In this document: in pieces, positions 29,446-39,339 of the stretch
How positions within the stretch are numbered: the first letter of the stretch is position 1
How the letters are laid out: each line of letters begins with the position of its first letter
DNA from: Lactobacillus sp. LL6
Lineage (GTDB): Bacteria > Bacillota > Bacilli > Lactobacillales > Lactobacillaceae
DNA length: 64,000 bases
NCBI RefSeq assembly: GCF_007570935.1
Contig: NZ_VLLR01000001.1
Span: 620,001 to 684,000, forward strand
Direction: 5' to 3'
Notes under the pieces: generated by a model
Database searches by the model: none
What the model saw: only the letters and a program-made list of their open reading frames with translations
What the model was told of the DNA's origin: nothing
Position numbers and translations under genes: made by a program

Positions 29446-30408
29446 ATGCCTGCATCTCTACTTGAGTTGAAGAAAAAGATTGCTTCAGTTAATCAAACTG
29501 GTAAAATTACTGAAGCCATGAGAATGGTTTCTGCATCTAAATTGAACCAAACTGAAAAACATGATAAAGGTTACTCAGTTTACAATGATCATATTCGTGA
29601 AACATTATCTCGCATTGTAAGTTCTCAAGTAGTTGACCACTTACGTGAAGAAAATGCAACTGTTGATGAAAAGAATATTGCTAAACTTGATTATGCCAAT
29701 GTTTTTGGATTAGGTATTACATCTGACTTAATTCAAACCCGTAAGAATATCAAATCAACTGGTTACTTAGTGATTACTGGTAATCGTGGCTTAGTGGGTT
29801 CTTACAATAGTTCAGTAATTAAGAATATGATGGGACTTTTTGAAGATTCAAAAGCTGAAAATAAAGATGTTAAAATTTTAGCTGTTGGTTCAGTTGGGGC
29901 ACAATTTTTTAAAAAGAATAATTTAAATGTTGTGTATGAAAATGACAATATTACGGATGTTCCAACTTTTGCAGAAGTTTTACCAATTGTTTCAACTGCT
30001 ATAAAGATGTATATGAATGGCGTTTATGATGAATTATATGTTTGCTACACTCATCATGTTAACTCGCTTTCATCTGCATTTAGAGTTGAAAAAATGCTCC
30101 CAATCGTTGATTTAGATATCGGCGTAAAGGAAGCTGAAGCACATCAAGAATTAGAATATGATATTAAACCAGATATCAATACTGTATTGACATCACTTTT
30201 ACCACAATATGCACGTTCAACTATTTATGGTGCAATTCTGGATGCAAAAACTGCCGAACACGCAAGTTCAATGACAGCTATGCAAAGTGCGACTGACAAT
30301 GCAAAAGATTTGGTATCGAATTTAACTACTAAATTAAACCGTGCAAGACAGGCACAAATCACTACTGAAATTACTGAAATTATCGGTGGTGCTAATGCCT
30401 TAGAATAG
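29446..30408 (+). CDS. atpG: F-type ATP synthase subunit gamma
   Basis: 320 residues. Central rotor shaft. N-terminal [23 protein letters not shown] and C-terminal [15 protein letters not shown] helices form the coiled coil; the middle carries [10 protein letters not shown]. It is somewhat longer than the E. coli subunit because of inserts seen in lactobacilli. GGAGG is at 29433-29437. Confidence 0.97.
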   Translation: MPASLLELKKKIASVNQTGKITEAMRMVSASKLNQTEKHDKGYSVYNDHIRETLSRIVSSQVVDHLREENATVDEKNIAKLDYANVFGLGITSDLIQTRKNIKSTGYLVITGNRGLVGSYNSSVIKNMMGLFEDSKAENKDVKILAVGSVGAQFFKKNNLNVVYENDNITDVPTFAEVLPIVSTAIKMYMNGVYDELYVCYTHHVNSLSSAFRVEKMLPIVDLDIGVKEAEAHQELEYDIKPDINTVLTSLLPQYARSTIYGAILDAKTAEHASSMTAMQSATDNAKDLVSNLTTKLNRARQAQITTEITEIIGGANALE

Positions 30409-30412
30409 ATAA

Positions 30413-31870
<1,458 letters not shown>

Positions 31871-31881
31871 GGTGATGTCAT

Positions 31882-32316
31882 ATGGCAGATCCAGAAAAGC
31901 TTTTTACAGTAAATGTTGTAACTCCTGATGGCTTGATCTATTCTCATCGCACAAGCATTATTGATATGCGTGCAATTGATGGTCAGCGTTCAATTATGTA
32001 TGGTCACGTGCCAATTCTAACTCCTCTTGCAATTGGTGATGTTAGAGTTAAGCGCAGCCGTGAAATGAACAATAGAGTTGATCACATTGCTGTTAATGGT
32101 GGTTATATGGAGTTTTCTAATAATACCGCTACAATTATTGCTGATAGTGCAGAACGTGCTAGAAACATTGATGTTTCTCGTGCTCAAGCAGCTAAAGAAC
32201 GTGCTGAAAAGCATCTTAAAGAAGCTCGTGAAAAGCATGATGAACGTTCACTTGAGAGAGCTCAAGTTGCGCTTAGACGGGCTACTAACAGAATTAATGT
32301 TTATAATTCTAAATAA
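31882..32316 (+). CDS. atpC: F-type ATP synthase subunit epsilon
   Basis: 144 residues: N-terminal beta-sandwich (about 1-90; [22 protein letters not shown]) and a C-terminal helical pair rich in Arg, Ala and Glu that can inhibit ATP hydrolysis. Last gene of the atp operon, followed by a terminator. Confidence 0.95.
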   Translation: MADPEKLFTVNVVTPDGLIYSHRTSIIDMRAIDGQRSIMYGHVPILTPLAIGDVRVKRSREMNNRVDHIAVNGGYMEFSNNTATIIADSAERARNIDVSRAQAAKERAEKHLKEAREKHDERSLERAQVALRRATNRINVYNSK

Positions 32317-32330
32317 TTAAGCCTATATTT

Positions 32331-32364
32331 AAGACGGACGCATTTAGTGCGTCTGTCTTTTTTT
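32331..32364 (+). terminator. Terminator of the atp operon
   Basis: AAGACGGACGCA and TGCGTCTGTCTT pair around TTTAG with one G-T pair, followed by a T-run. The next gene's AAGGAG site begins directly after the T-run, so some read-through would feed that gene. Confidence 0.85.
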
Positions 32365-32376
32365 AAGGAGAAATTT

Positions 32377-32607
32377 ATGGTTCAATTAGGTATTCATGCA
32401 GTAATTAGTATTATTATTTATTTAATTACTATTGGTTTTTCATTTCAGGCAATGAAATCATTACAGGTTGAAAAATTTATTCGTAAAGGTCGTACTTTTG
32501 AAGCACAAGTTTTAATACTATTTATGGCAATTGGATTAGGATTTTTAGTAGGACAATTTTTTGTTACCTTAATTGATACATCAATGCAATTAAGTAATTT
32601 CTTTTAA
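32377..32607 (+). CDS. DUF1146 family small membrane protein
   Basis: 76 residues with two hydrophobic segments (about 5-24 and 45-66), matching the DUF1146/YwzB family found after atp operons in Firmicutes; function unknown. AAGGAG at 32365-32370 selects the ATG at 32377. An in-frame ATG 30 nt upstream lies within the terminator stem and is rejected. Confidence 0.82.
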   Translation: MVQLGIHAVISIIIYLITIGFSFQAMKSLQVEKFIRKGRTFEAQVLILFMAIGLGFLVGQFFVTLIDTSMQLSNFF

Positions 32608-32690
32608 AACTTAGTAAAGTATATAATACTAAGGGCATCTTTTCGTCATTTATGGTAAAATGGACGATGAAATATACATGGAGGGTTATT

Positions 32691-33680
32691 GTGGCACGAA
32701 ATATAGGAATAGATTTAGGGACAGCAAATGTGCTTATCAATGTCTCTGGAAAAGGTATTGTATTAAATGAACCTTCTGTTGTAGCTGTTAACACATCAAC
32801 TAATAAAGTGGTTGCAGTTGGATCAGAAGCTTATGAAATGGTAGGAAGAACTCCTGGTAATATAAGAGTTATTCGTCCATTGAAAAATGGGGTAATTGCT
32901 GATTTTGATATTACAGAAGCGATGCTTTCATATTTCATTCAAAAATTGAATGTTAAGGGATTTATGTCAAAACCAAATATTTTGATTTGTGCACCTACTG
33001 GCATTACTTCAATTGAGCAGAAAGCAATTATTCAAGCTGCTGAAAAATCAGGCGGCGGAAAAGTCTATTTGGACTTTGAACCTAAGGTTGCAGCAGTTGG
33101 TGCTGGTCTTGATATTTTTAAACCTCAAGGTAACATGGTTATTGATATTGGTGGTGGTACTACAGATGTTGCCATTTTATCAATGGGTGAAATTGTAACT
33201 AGTCAATCATTGCGTTATGCAGGGGATAAGATGAATCAAGCAGTTATTTCTTATATTAAGAATAAACATAACTTGCTAATTGGTTCTCGTACTGCTGAAC
33301 AAATTAAAATTGAAATTGGTAGTGCTTTTGAACCTGATGAGAATGCGTCAATAACTGTTCGAGGACGTGATGTTGTTGATGGATTACCTAAGCAGACTAC
33401 TGTTACAGCACCAGAAATTCAAAAAGCTTTAGAAAGTGGCTTGCTCGATATTGTTGCAGCTGCAAAAGAAGTTCTTGAAACAACTCCACCGGAATTATCT
33501 GCAGATATTATTGATCGCGGAATCATGTTAACCGGTGGTGGTGCAATGCTTAAAAATATTGATAAACTCATTTCTTATCATTTACAAGTTCCAGTATTAA
33601 CAGCTGACCATCCTTTGGAAGCTGTTGCACTTGGTACAGGAACTTTGCTTAAAAATATTGAAAAGCATGAGCGTCATTAA
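32691..33680 (+). CDS. mreB: MreB/Mbl-family rod-shape actin homologue
   Basis: 329 residues from the GTG at 32691, set by GGAGGG about 8 nt upstream; the frame extends further 5' without a ribosome site. IGIDLGTANVLIN is the phosphate-1 loop, VIDIGGGTTDVAI phosphate-2 and LTGGGAML the adenosine motif. The family forms membrane-bound filaments that guide lateral wall synthesis. The position with yidD and rodA after the atp operon fits Mbl/MreBH-type paralogues, since mreCD are absent. Confidence 0.93.
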   Translation: MARNIGIDLGTANVLINVSGKGIVLNEPSVVAVNTSTNKVVAVGSEAYEMVGRTPGNIRVIRPLKNGVIADFDITEAMLSYFIQKLNVKGFMSKPNILICAPTGITSIEQKAIIQAAEKSGGGKVYLDFEPKVAAVGAGLDIFKPQGNMVIDIGGGTTDVAILSMGEIVTSQSLRYAGDKMNQAVISYIKNKHNLLIGSRTAEQIKIEIGSAFEPDENASITVRGRDVVDGLPKQTTVTAPEIQKALESGLLDIVAAAKEVLETTPPELSADIIDRGIMLTGGGAMLKNIDKLISYHLQVPVLTADHPLEAVALGTGTLLKNIEKHERH

Positions 33681-33694
33681 AGTGAGGGGATTAC

Positions 33695-33988
33695 TTGCGT
33701 AAGGTTTTGATCTTTTTAGTTAAAATTTATCAAACTGTTATTTCGCCGGTACTGCCAGACAGTTGCCGATATTACCCAACTTGTTCGACGTATATGATTG
33801 ATGCATTAAAAAAGCATGGTCCAATATTAGGATTAATTATGGGAATTTGTCGTATTTTACGGTGTAATCCGTTTGTACGAGGCGGAGTAGATCCGGTTCC
33901 TGATAAATTTACTATTTTTCGAAATCCGCATCCTGAGCGTTATGAAGATCCAATAATTGCGGAAAAATTTCACTCAGATAGCAAGTAG
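33695..33988 (+). CDS. yidD: YidD, membrane protein insertion efficiency factor
   Basis: 97 residues from a TTG start after GAGGGG. The conserved block [19 protein letters not shown], then [17 protein letters not shown], is diagnostic for the family (old name: alpha-hemolysin-like, DUF37). It is thought to help YidC-dependent membrane insertion. The three Cys are kept. It lies 14 nt after mreB. Confidence 0.94.
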   Translation: MRKVLIFLVKIYQTVISPVLPDSCRYYPTCSTYMIDALKKHGPILGLIMGICRILRCNPFVRGGVDPVPDKFTIFRNPHPERYEDPIIAEKFHSDSK

Positions 33989-33996
33989 GAGGAATT

Positions 33997-34224
33997 ATGT
34001 CAAAAAAATTAGTTAATATCGATGTTGAAGTAAATGAACTTAAGGGTAAGAGCCTTCCAACTTGGGAAGTTGTTATCCCTAATAAGAAGTCAATTGGTTT
34101 AATTGAAAAAGTAGAAGGTCGTTACCGCGCCACTACTACTAAGACTAGCAATGTTTTATTTGCTAAGAGCTTAGAAAGTTCTATTAATGACTTACTTTCA
34201 TACTTTACTTTACACGAAAAGTAA
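33997..34224 (+). CDS. DUF2969 family protein
   Basis: 75-residue soluble protein matching DUF2969, a family of unknown function restricted to lactic acid bacteria and found with the mreB-yidD-rodA cluster. AGGAGG is 6 nt before the ATG. Its place between yidD and rodA suggests a role in wall elongation, by context only. Confidence 0.82.
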   Translation: MSKKLVNIDVEVNELKGKSLPTWEVVIPNKKSIGLIEKVEGRYRATTTKTSNVLFAKSLESSINDLLSYFTLHEK

Positions 34225-34246
34225 AAAATAAAGCAGTGATTATTTA

Positions 34247-35440
34247 ATGGTAGAAGTACAAAATAAAACAAGTCTAATTGATAGAATAGCTTGGAATATT
34301 GTTTTTCCAGTTATTGCACTTGCACTGATAGGACTATATGCAATTTATGTTGCAGCAACTAATGATACTAGTCATATAGGTACTCCAACCAGAGCAGTTA
34401 TTATGCAAGGGTTGTGGTACTTAATCTCAATTGCAATTGTTATTTTTGTAATGCAGTTCGATGCGGAGCAACTTTTTCGAATAGCACCATATATTTATGG
34501 GATTGGAATAATTTTACTAATAGCAGTTTTATTCCTTTATAATCGAAGTGTTGCTGCAGATACTGGTGCTAAAAGCTGGTTCAAGTTGGGACCATTAACT
34601 TTTCAACCGTCTGAAATTATGAAGCCGGCATTTATCTTAATGCTAGCTAGAGTAGTAAAGGATCATAATGAAAAATATGGTCATACTATTAAGTCTGACT
34701 GGTTACTTATTGGTAAAATTATAGCTTGGCTTGCACCTGTTGCCATTTTATTAAAATTACAAAATGACTTTGGTACTATGTTAGTATTCTTTGCTATTGT
34801 AGGGGGAGTTATCTTAGTATCTGGAATAAGCTGGAAAATAATCATTCCACTTTATGGTACGGTTATCGTATTAGGTGCATTAGTCATTACGATGGTTGTT
34901 ACTGCCGGTGGTAGAGCATTTTTAAGTCACTTTTTCCAAGCGTACCAATTTGCGCGAATTGATTCCTGGCTGAGTCCTGCCACTGATACTGGTTCTAGTG
35001 CCTATCAGTTATGGCAAAGTATGCAAGCAATTGGATCTGGACAGATTTTTGGTAATGGTTTTGGCAAAATCAGTGTTTATGTTCCCGTTCGTGGTTCTGA
35101 CATGGTGTACTCCGTAATTGGTGAAACCTTTGGTTTTGTTGGAAGTGTTGCTGTAATTTTAATTTATTTGTATTTAATTATTCAAATGGTAAAAATATCG
35201 TTTGATACTCGTAATGCATTTTACTCATATATTTCAACTGGAGTAATTATGATGATCTTATTCCATGTATTTGAAAATATTGGTATGAGTATTGATCTTT
35301 TGCCCCTTACTGGTATTCCTTTACCATTCATTTCTCAAGGTGGTTCTGCCTTAATTGGAAATATGATTGGTATAGGTATGATTTTATCAATGAAATTTCA
35401 TAATAAAGATTATATGTTCAGTACGGCTGGCGACTTTTAG
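34247..35440 (+). CDS. rodA: RodA, SEDS peptidoglycan glycosyltransferase
   Basis: 397 residues with about ten membrane spans, SEDS family. Seen are GAKSWFKLGPLTFQPSEIMKPA with the conserved Glu and Lys, LLKLQNDFGTMLVF with the conserved Asp, and the C-terminal PLTGIPLPFISQGGSALIGNM. Polymerises lipid II during side-wall growth with a class B PBP. Closes the mreB-yidD-DUF2969-rodA run. Confidence 0.93.
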   Translation: MVEVQNKTSLIDRIAWNIVFPVIALALIGLYAIYVAATNDTSHIGTPTRAVIMQGLWYLISIAIVIFVMQFDAEQLFRIAPYIYGIGIILLIAVLFLYNRSVAADTGAKSWFKLGPLTFQPSEIMKPAFILMLARVVKDHNEKYGHTIKSDWLLIGKIIAWLAPVAILLKLQNDFGTMLVFFAIVGGVILVSGISWKIIIPLYGTVIVLGALVITMVVTAGGRAFLSHFFQAYQFARIDSWLSPATDTGSSAYQLWQSMQAIGSGQIFGNGFGKISVYVPVRGSDMVYSVIGETFGFVGSVAVILIYLYLIIQMVKISFDTRNAFYSYISTGVIMMILFHVFENIGMSIDLLPLTGIPLPFISQGGSALIGNMIGIGMILSMKFHNKDYMFSTAGDF

Positions 35441-35444
35441 ATAA

Positions 35445-35497
35445 TAAAAAACCTTCAGGTTTTAAGTGGTTAATCGCTTAGAACTTCTGAAGGTTTT
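35445..35497. terminator. Bidirectional terminator between rodA and uspA
   Basis: AAAAAACCTTCAG and CTGAAGGTTTTTT form the base. An inner stem GTTTTAAG/CTTAGAAC extends it. Confidence 0.88.
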
Positions 35498-35506
35498 TTA
35501 TATGTA

Positions 35507-35980
35507 TTATTCACTAAGAGCATCTTGAATTTCTTTGCTGCGACAAACGAGTACATCGCATCTAGCAGTACGTGTTACATATTCGGTAACACTACCAATC
35601 AATAATCGTTCAACAGCATTAAGACCAGTTGCCCCAACTACAATTAAGTCAATGTCATGTTTCTTAGGGAAGTCCATGGCAATGATAGTTTTAGGAGAAC
35701 CAAATTCAATATGATAGTCGACATTTTTGATTCCGGCTTTAATTGCACGGCTCTTGTAGTCTTCCATTCTCTTTTTTGCATCTTCTGAAACTTGCTCAAC
35801 CATTGCTGAATCAAAACTTGAAACGTTTTGGAATGAGCGAGTATCAATAACATGTAAAATTTCAAGGGTAGCTCCGTTACGCTTAGCAATTGCAGCAGCT
35901 TTGCTGAAAGCTAAGTCAGATTCTTTAGATCCGTCTACTGAAACTTGAATATGTTGATATTGTGTAAGCATTTTCTGCAC
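35507..35980 (-). CDS. Universal stress protein, UspA family
   Basis: 157 residues with the ATP-binding pattern G-2x-G-9x-G-S visible as GATGLNAVERLLIGS. The N-terminal VSVDGSKESDLAF fits the UspA fold. Cytoplasmic nucleotide-binding stress protein; the exact role is unknown. AAAGAGGTG precedes the start. Single gene on the minus strand. Confidence 0.92.
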   Translation of the reverse strand: MQKMLTQYQHIQVSVDGSKESDLAFSKAAAIAKRNGATLEILHVIDTRSFQNVSSFDSAMVEQVSEDAKKRMEDYKSRAIKAGIKNVDYHIEFGSPKTIIAMDFPKKHDIDLIVVGATGLNAVERLLIGSVTEYVTRTARCDVLVCRSKEIQDALSE

Positions 35981-36021
35981 CTCTTTCTAGTGTTTATTTT
36001 ACCAAATTTAAGGCAAAAATA

Positions 36022-36300
36022 TTAATCCTTTTGATTAATTGATAAACTAAATATCAAAATAGTTATTGAACCCAGTAATAAGGTGATTAAATTCATATAT
36101 TTGTTTGCCAAAAATAGAATAAATACTCCTAAAATGGCTTCGAGCATTAATGCTATAGAAGTCCACTTTAAAATACTACCTAAACGAGGATTTCCGCCAA
36201 CATCATAAATAATGAAGTGACCATTCCTTCTATGCCACATATACCAAGAGGTAAGAGCAAGGACAATAATAAAGATTCCCATTACAATCTTAATAGCCAT
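36022..36300 (-). CDS. Small membrane protein of unknown function
   Basis: 92 residues with three hydrophobic segments (about 2-19, 40-60 and 68-86). I recognise no family. It lies downstream of the 6S RNA gene on the same strand and could receive read-through from the 6S promoter. The ribosome site (GGAGTTAAAA) is close to the ATG. Confidence 0.6.
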   Translation of the reverse strand: MAIKIVMGIFIIVLALTSWYMWHRRNGHFIIYDVGGNPRLGSILKWTSIALMLEAILGVFILFLANKYMNLITLLLGSITILIFSLSINQKD

Positions 36301-36320
36301 TAATTTTTAACTCCAAACAT

Positions 36321-36563
36321 AAAAAGAACGACCTTTGTAAAGGTCGTTCTCGCTAAAATTCAAAAGAAATCCGAGTTGACCAAACATAGCATAATGACGC
36401 TTGTTGAACCCGCAATGTTCAAAATTTGAGTTAATGTCGCAGCGAATATGGATCCTGGACAAAAATGCCAGTATTCCGATTCGGTAGTTATTCACTAACT
36501 CCCACGTCTTATAGTTTGATCGGTCAACTTTATACATTTAAGCTTGTCGATCAACTCAGATCA
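36321..36563 (-). ncRNA. ssrS: 6S RNA
   Basis: A strong promoter at 36570-36598 reads onto the minus strand and ends at a hairpin of AACGACCTTT/AAAGGTCGTT followed by a T-run at about 36321-36345. The transcript folds into one long rod: AGTTGACC pairs with GGTCAACT, AAAC-TATA with TATGTTT, and GACG with CGTC. These enclose a large central bubble and an apical stem with GAATA-CTGG/CCAG-TATTC. This open-promoter mimic is the 6S fold, which binds RNA polymerase holoenzyme. Location beside rarA is also typical for Firmicutes 6S. The mature 3' end may lie before the terminator hairpin. Confidence 0.85.
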
Positions 36564-36569
36564 CTTATT

Positions 36570-36598
36570 ATAATACGCAATCTCAACTTAATTGTCAA
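36570..36598 (-). promoter_or_regulatory. Promoter of 6S RNA
   Basis: On the minus strand TTGACA (36593-36598, perfect), a 17-nt spacer and TATTAT (36570-36575). The -35 overlaps the rarA stop codon. Transcription should start near 36563. Confidence 0.8.
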
Positions 36599-37896
36599 TC
36601 ATTGAGCTTTTCAAATTGCATTTTCCGTAAAATCTCGTATTGCTTTTTGAGAGCTTTTTCAATTTTTGAATTACCTTTAGGTGTGAAATATTGTTTACCC
36701 ATTAAATTATCTGGTAAATATTGCTGAGCAACCCAGTCGCCCGGATAATCATGAGGATAAATATAATCAAGACCTCTACCTAATTTCTTAGCACCTGAGT
36801 AATGAGCGTCTTTTAAATTATTAGGAATTTCTCCCAATTTTTTATTATGGATATCATTTAAAGCTGAGTCAATGGCAGTAATTGCGCTATTGCTTTTTGG
36901 GGATAAACATAATTCAATTACAGCATTAGCTAAGGGAATTCGAGCTTCAGGGAAACCGAGCGTCTGTGCAGCTTGAATAGCAATAAAAGCATGTTGGGCA
37001 GCCGCTGGATTAGCTAAGCCAATGTCTTCATAAGCAATTACTGTGAGTCTGCGACAGATAGAGATTAAGTCACCAGACTCTACCAACCTAGCTAAATAGT
37101 GAAGGGCAGCATCAGTATCAGAACCACGAATAGATTTTTGAAAAGCAGAAACTAAATCGTAGTGGCTGTCACCATCTGCATCGAAGTTTTGATTTTTCAT
37201 TTGAATTGAATTAGCCATTTCTTCTTGAGTAATGGTGAAACTTGAGGAGTCGATATTTTTATCTATGAGTTCTTGTTTAGTAGATAAAACTGCAAGTTCT
37301 AGACCATTTAAGGTGGAACGTAAATCACCATTTCCTTTATCAATTAAAAGTTGCTTTGCATCATCACTGATAGCAGCATGATATTTCCCTAAGCCGTTTT
37401 CTTCATCTTTTAATGCGCGATCAATTGCAATTGAGGCATCTTTGTCAGAGAGAGGTTTAAGTTCAAAAATCTGACATCTTGAACGAATTGCAGGAGAAAT
37501 AGAAATATATGGATTTTCTGTGGTAGCACCAATTAAAATAATCTGTCCCGATTCTAGTAGTGGCAAAAGAAAATCTTGTTTAGTTTTATCTAAACGGTGT
37601 ATTTCATCTAGCAGCAAAATTACCGTGCCACTCATTTTTCCTTCTTCAGCTACCTGTTGCAGTTGCTTTTTACCATCGGTAGCAGCGTTAAGTTTCCTAA
37701 AAGCATATTTAGTAGAACCGGCAATAGCACTAGCGATGCTTGTTTTTCCAATACCTGGAGGTCCATATAAAATCATAGAGGAGAGCAGGCGAGCTTCTAC
37801 CATTCGTCGGATTATTTTTCCTCTACCGATTAGATGCTCTTGTCCAACAACTTGGTTTAAATTTTGTGGACGCATTCGATAAGCTAATGGTTGCAT
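36595..37896 (-). CDS. rarA: Replication-associated recombination protein A (RarA/MgsA)
   Basis: 433-residue AAA+ ATPase related to clamp loaders that acts at stalled forks. LYGPPGIGKTSIA is Walker A, LLLDEIHRL Walker B, GATTENPY sensor 1. The C-terminal half has the MgsA tetramerisation and fork-binding blocks AYEDIGLANP and PHDYPGDWVAQQYLPD. It shares a junction with yueI upstream, with no gap, and its last codons hold the 6S promoter. Confidence 0.95.
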   Translation of the reverse strand: MQPLAYRMRPQNLNQVVGQEHLIGRGKIIRRMVEARLLSSMILYGPPGIGKTSIASAIAGSTKYAFRKLNAATDGKKQLQQVAEEGKMSGTVILLLDEIHRLDKTKQDFLLPLLESGQIILIGATTENPYISISPAIRSRCQIFELKPLSDKDASIAIDRALKDEENGLGKYHAAISDDAKQLLIDKGNGDLRSTLNGLELAVLSTKQELIDKNIDSSSFTITQEEMANSIQMKNQNFDADGDSHYDLVSAFQKSIRGSDTDAALHYLARLVESGDLISICRRLTVIAYEDIGLANPAAAQHAFIAIQAAQTLGFPEARIPLANAVIELCLSPKSNSAITAIDSALNDIHNKKLGEIPNNLKDAHYSGAKKLGRGLDYIYPHDYPGDWVAQQYLPDNLMGKQYFTPKGNSKIEKALKKQYEILRKMQFEKLND

Positions 37897-38364
37897 TTAC
37901 TTATCTCCATGAAATAGATGATGAAAAAAGTCATGCTTTTTTTCTGGAGCTGCTAATTCTGTTTTTGGCATCTCAGGAGGATAAACTTGACCGATTTCAA
38001 CTCGCATTTTATTGATAGCATTTTTAGAGACTACTAAAATTGCAGTATCTTCAGGACCAGTTTTGGCAGTTTCATTATTTACTAAAGTAAATGGAATATT
38101 ATTTTTACTACATGCTGATTCAACTTTTCCTAAAAAAGCATCATCATCAATGTTTCCGTTGATTAAAACTGTGTAACCTTTGTAATCATTGATATGTTCT
38201 AAAAACAATTTATCCAAGTCAGCATTATGAATTTCGGTATTATTCATTCTAACAAGAACTCGTTCTCTTAAAGACCCTAAATATCGGCGTCTTTCATCTG
38301 GTTTAGTTTGAGGACCTGCTCCTAAAGATGATTGTTTAAGTCTATCGTTTAAATCTTCTGTCAT
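37897..38364 (-). CDS. YueI family protein (DUF1694)
   Basis: 155 residues matching the YueI/DUF1694 family of unknown function: TKPDERRRYLGSLRERV near residue 20-37, then alternating beta/alpha segments with VLINGNID. The C-terminus is His-rich (HDFFHHLFHGDK). The gene ends right at the rarA start, so the pair is likely an operon, as in related genomes. Confidence 0.85.
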   Translation of the reverse strand: MTEDLNDRLKQSSLGAGPQTKPDERRRYLGSLRERVLVRMNNTEIHNADLDKLFLEHINDYKGYTVLINGNIDDDAFLGKVESACSKNNIPFTLVNNETAKTGPEDTAILVVSKNAINKMRVEIGQVYPPEMPKTELAAPEKKHDFFHHLFHGDK

Positions 38365-38390
38365 AAGATAAAACCTTACTTTCTATAATA

Positions 38391-38424
38391 AAAAAACCTT
38401 TCCCAAACACGGGAAAGGTTTTTT
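38391..38424 (-). terminator. Terminator of rpsD
   Basis: AAAAAACCTTTCCC and GGGAAAGGTTTTTT pair perfectly around a 6-nt loop directly after rpsD on the minus strand. Confidence 0.9.
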
Positions 38425-38440
38425 GAAATGAAACAAGAAA

Positions 38441-39052
38441 TTAAAGTAACTTGTTGTACCATTCAACAACGAGTGCTTCGTTGATTTCTGGGTTCATTTC
38501 GTCACGTTCTGGTAAACGTACAAGAGTACCTTCCATCTTGTTGTCATCGAAAGATACGTATGCTGGACGAGCAGTAACTGCTTCCAAAGCATCCTTAACT
38601 TCTTGTAAGTTCTTTGACTTATCCTTCAAACCAATAACTTGGCCTACTGAAACTTCGTATGAAGGAATGTCAACACGCTTGCCATCAACAGTGATGTGAC
38701 CATGGTTTACCAATTGACGAGCTTGACGACGAGTAGTAGCCAAACCTAAACGGTAAACGATGTTGTCCAAACGACGTTCAAGTAAAATCATGAAGTTAGT
38801 ACCGTGTTCGCCTTCACGAATCTTACCAGCACGTGCAAACATGGTTCTAAATTGACGTTCGTTCAAACCGTACATCCAACGAAGCTTTTGCTTTTCGTGT
38901 AATTGTTCACCGTATTCTGACAAACGACCACGTTGGTTAGGACCGTGTTGACCTGGAGCGTAGTTACGACGAGCAAGTTCCTTGCCAGTACCTGAAAGTG
39001 AGATACCTAATCTTCTTGAACGCTTCCAACTTGGACCTGTATATCTTGACAT
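38441..39052 (-). CDS. rpsD: 30S ribosomal protein S4
   Basis: 203 residues, zinc-free form. Typical blocks: [42 protein letters not shown] (S4 RNA-binding domain) and VVEWYNKLL at the C-terminus. It initiates assembly of the small subunit and in Firmicutes represses its own mRNA. TTGGAGG lies upstream. Transcribed alone, with a structured leader. Confidence 0.98.
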   Translation of the reverse strand: MSRYTGPSWKRSRRLGISLSGTGKELARRNYAPGQHGPNQRGRLSEYGEQLHEKQKLRWMYGLNERQFRTMFARAGKIREGEHGTNFMILLERRLDNIVYRLGLATTRRQARQLVNHGHITVDGKRVDIPSYEVSVGQVIGLKDKSKNLQEVKDALEAVTARPAYVSFDDNKMEGTLVRLPERDEMNPEINEALVVEWYNKLL

Positions 39053-39220
39053 AAAAAATATCCTCCAATAAAATCTAAATAATAATTTTTGGAGTAAAAT
39101 ATTACAAATAAGTTCAACATTCGTGCATCTTAATTTTCATTTTCGCCCGTTGCAGCGTGGGTTACTCATTCACTGGAAAAAGCGTATCAAGATGTTGACG
39201 TTCTTGTCACTTATTGCTGC
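39053..39220 (-). promoter_or_regulatory. Structured 5' leader of rpsD (probable S4 autoregulatory leader)
   Basis: On the minus strand an RNA from about 39220 shows CAAGA/TCTTG closing a hairpin whose loop contains TCAACAT. That loop can pair with ATGTTGA further downstream (39114-39120), forming a pseudoknot. GCAGC (39215-39219) can pair with GCTGC (39152-39156). Firmicutes rpsD leaders bind S4 through such a fold, so autoregulation is likely. No convincing promoter was resolved. I see no plus-strand gene here. Confidence 0.5.
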
Positions 39221-39339
39221 AAATATTTTACACGAACTCAATTATATAGAGCTTAGAAGAATAAATCAAGAAAAAGCGCATCTTTTATCCCGCTTTTTAT
39301 GTTGTTTTGGTATAATTGACTTAGTTTTGGAGGAAAAGC

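Noticed and set aside
36307..36537. 76-codon open frame on the minus strand
   Set aside because: It lies wholly inside the 6S RNA, whose promoter, rod fold and terminator explain the region; there is no ribosome site and the protein has no recognisable features.
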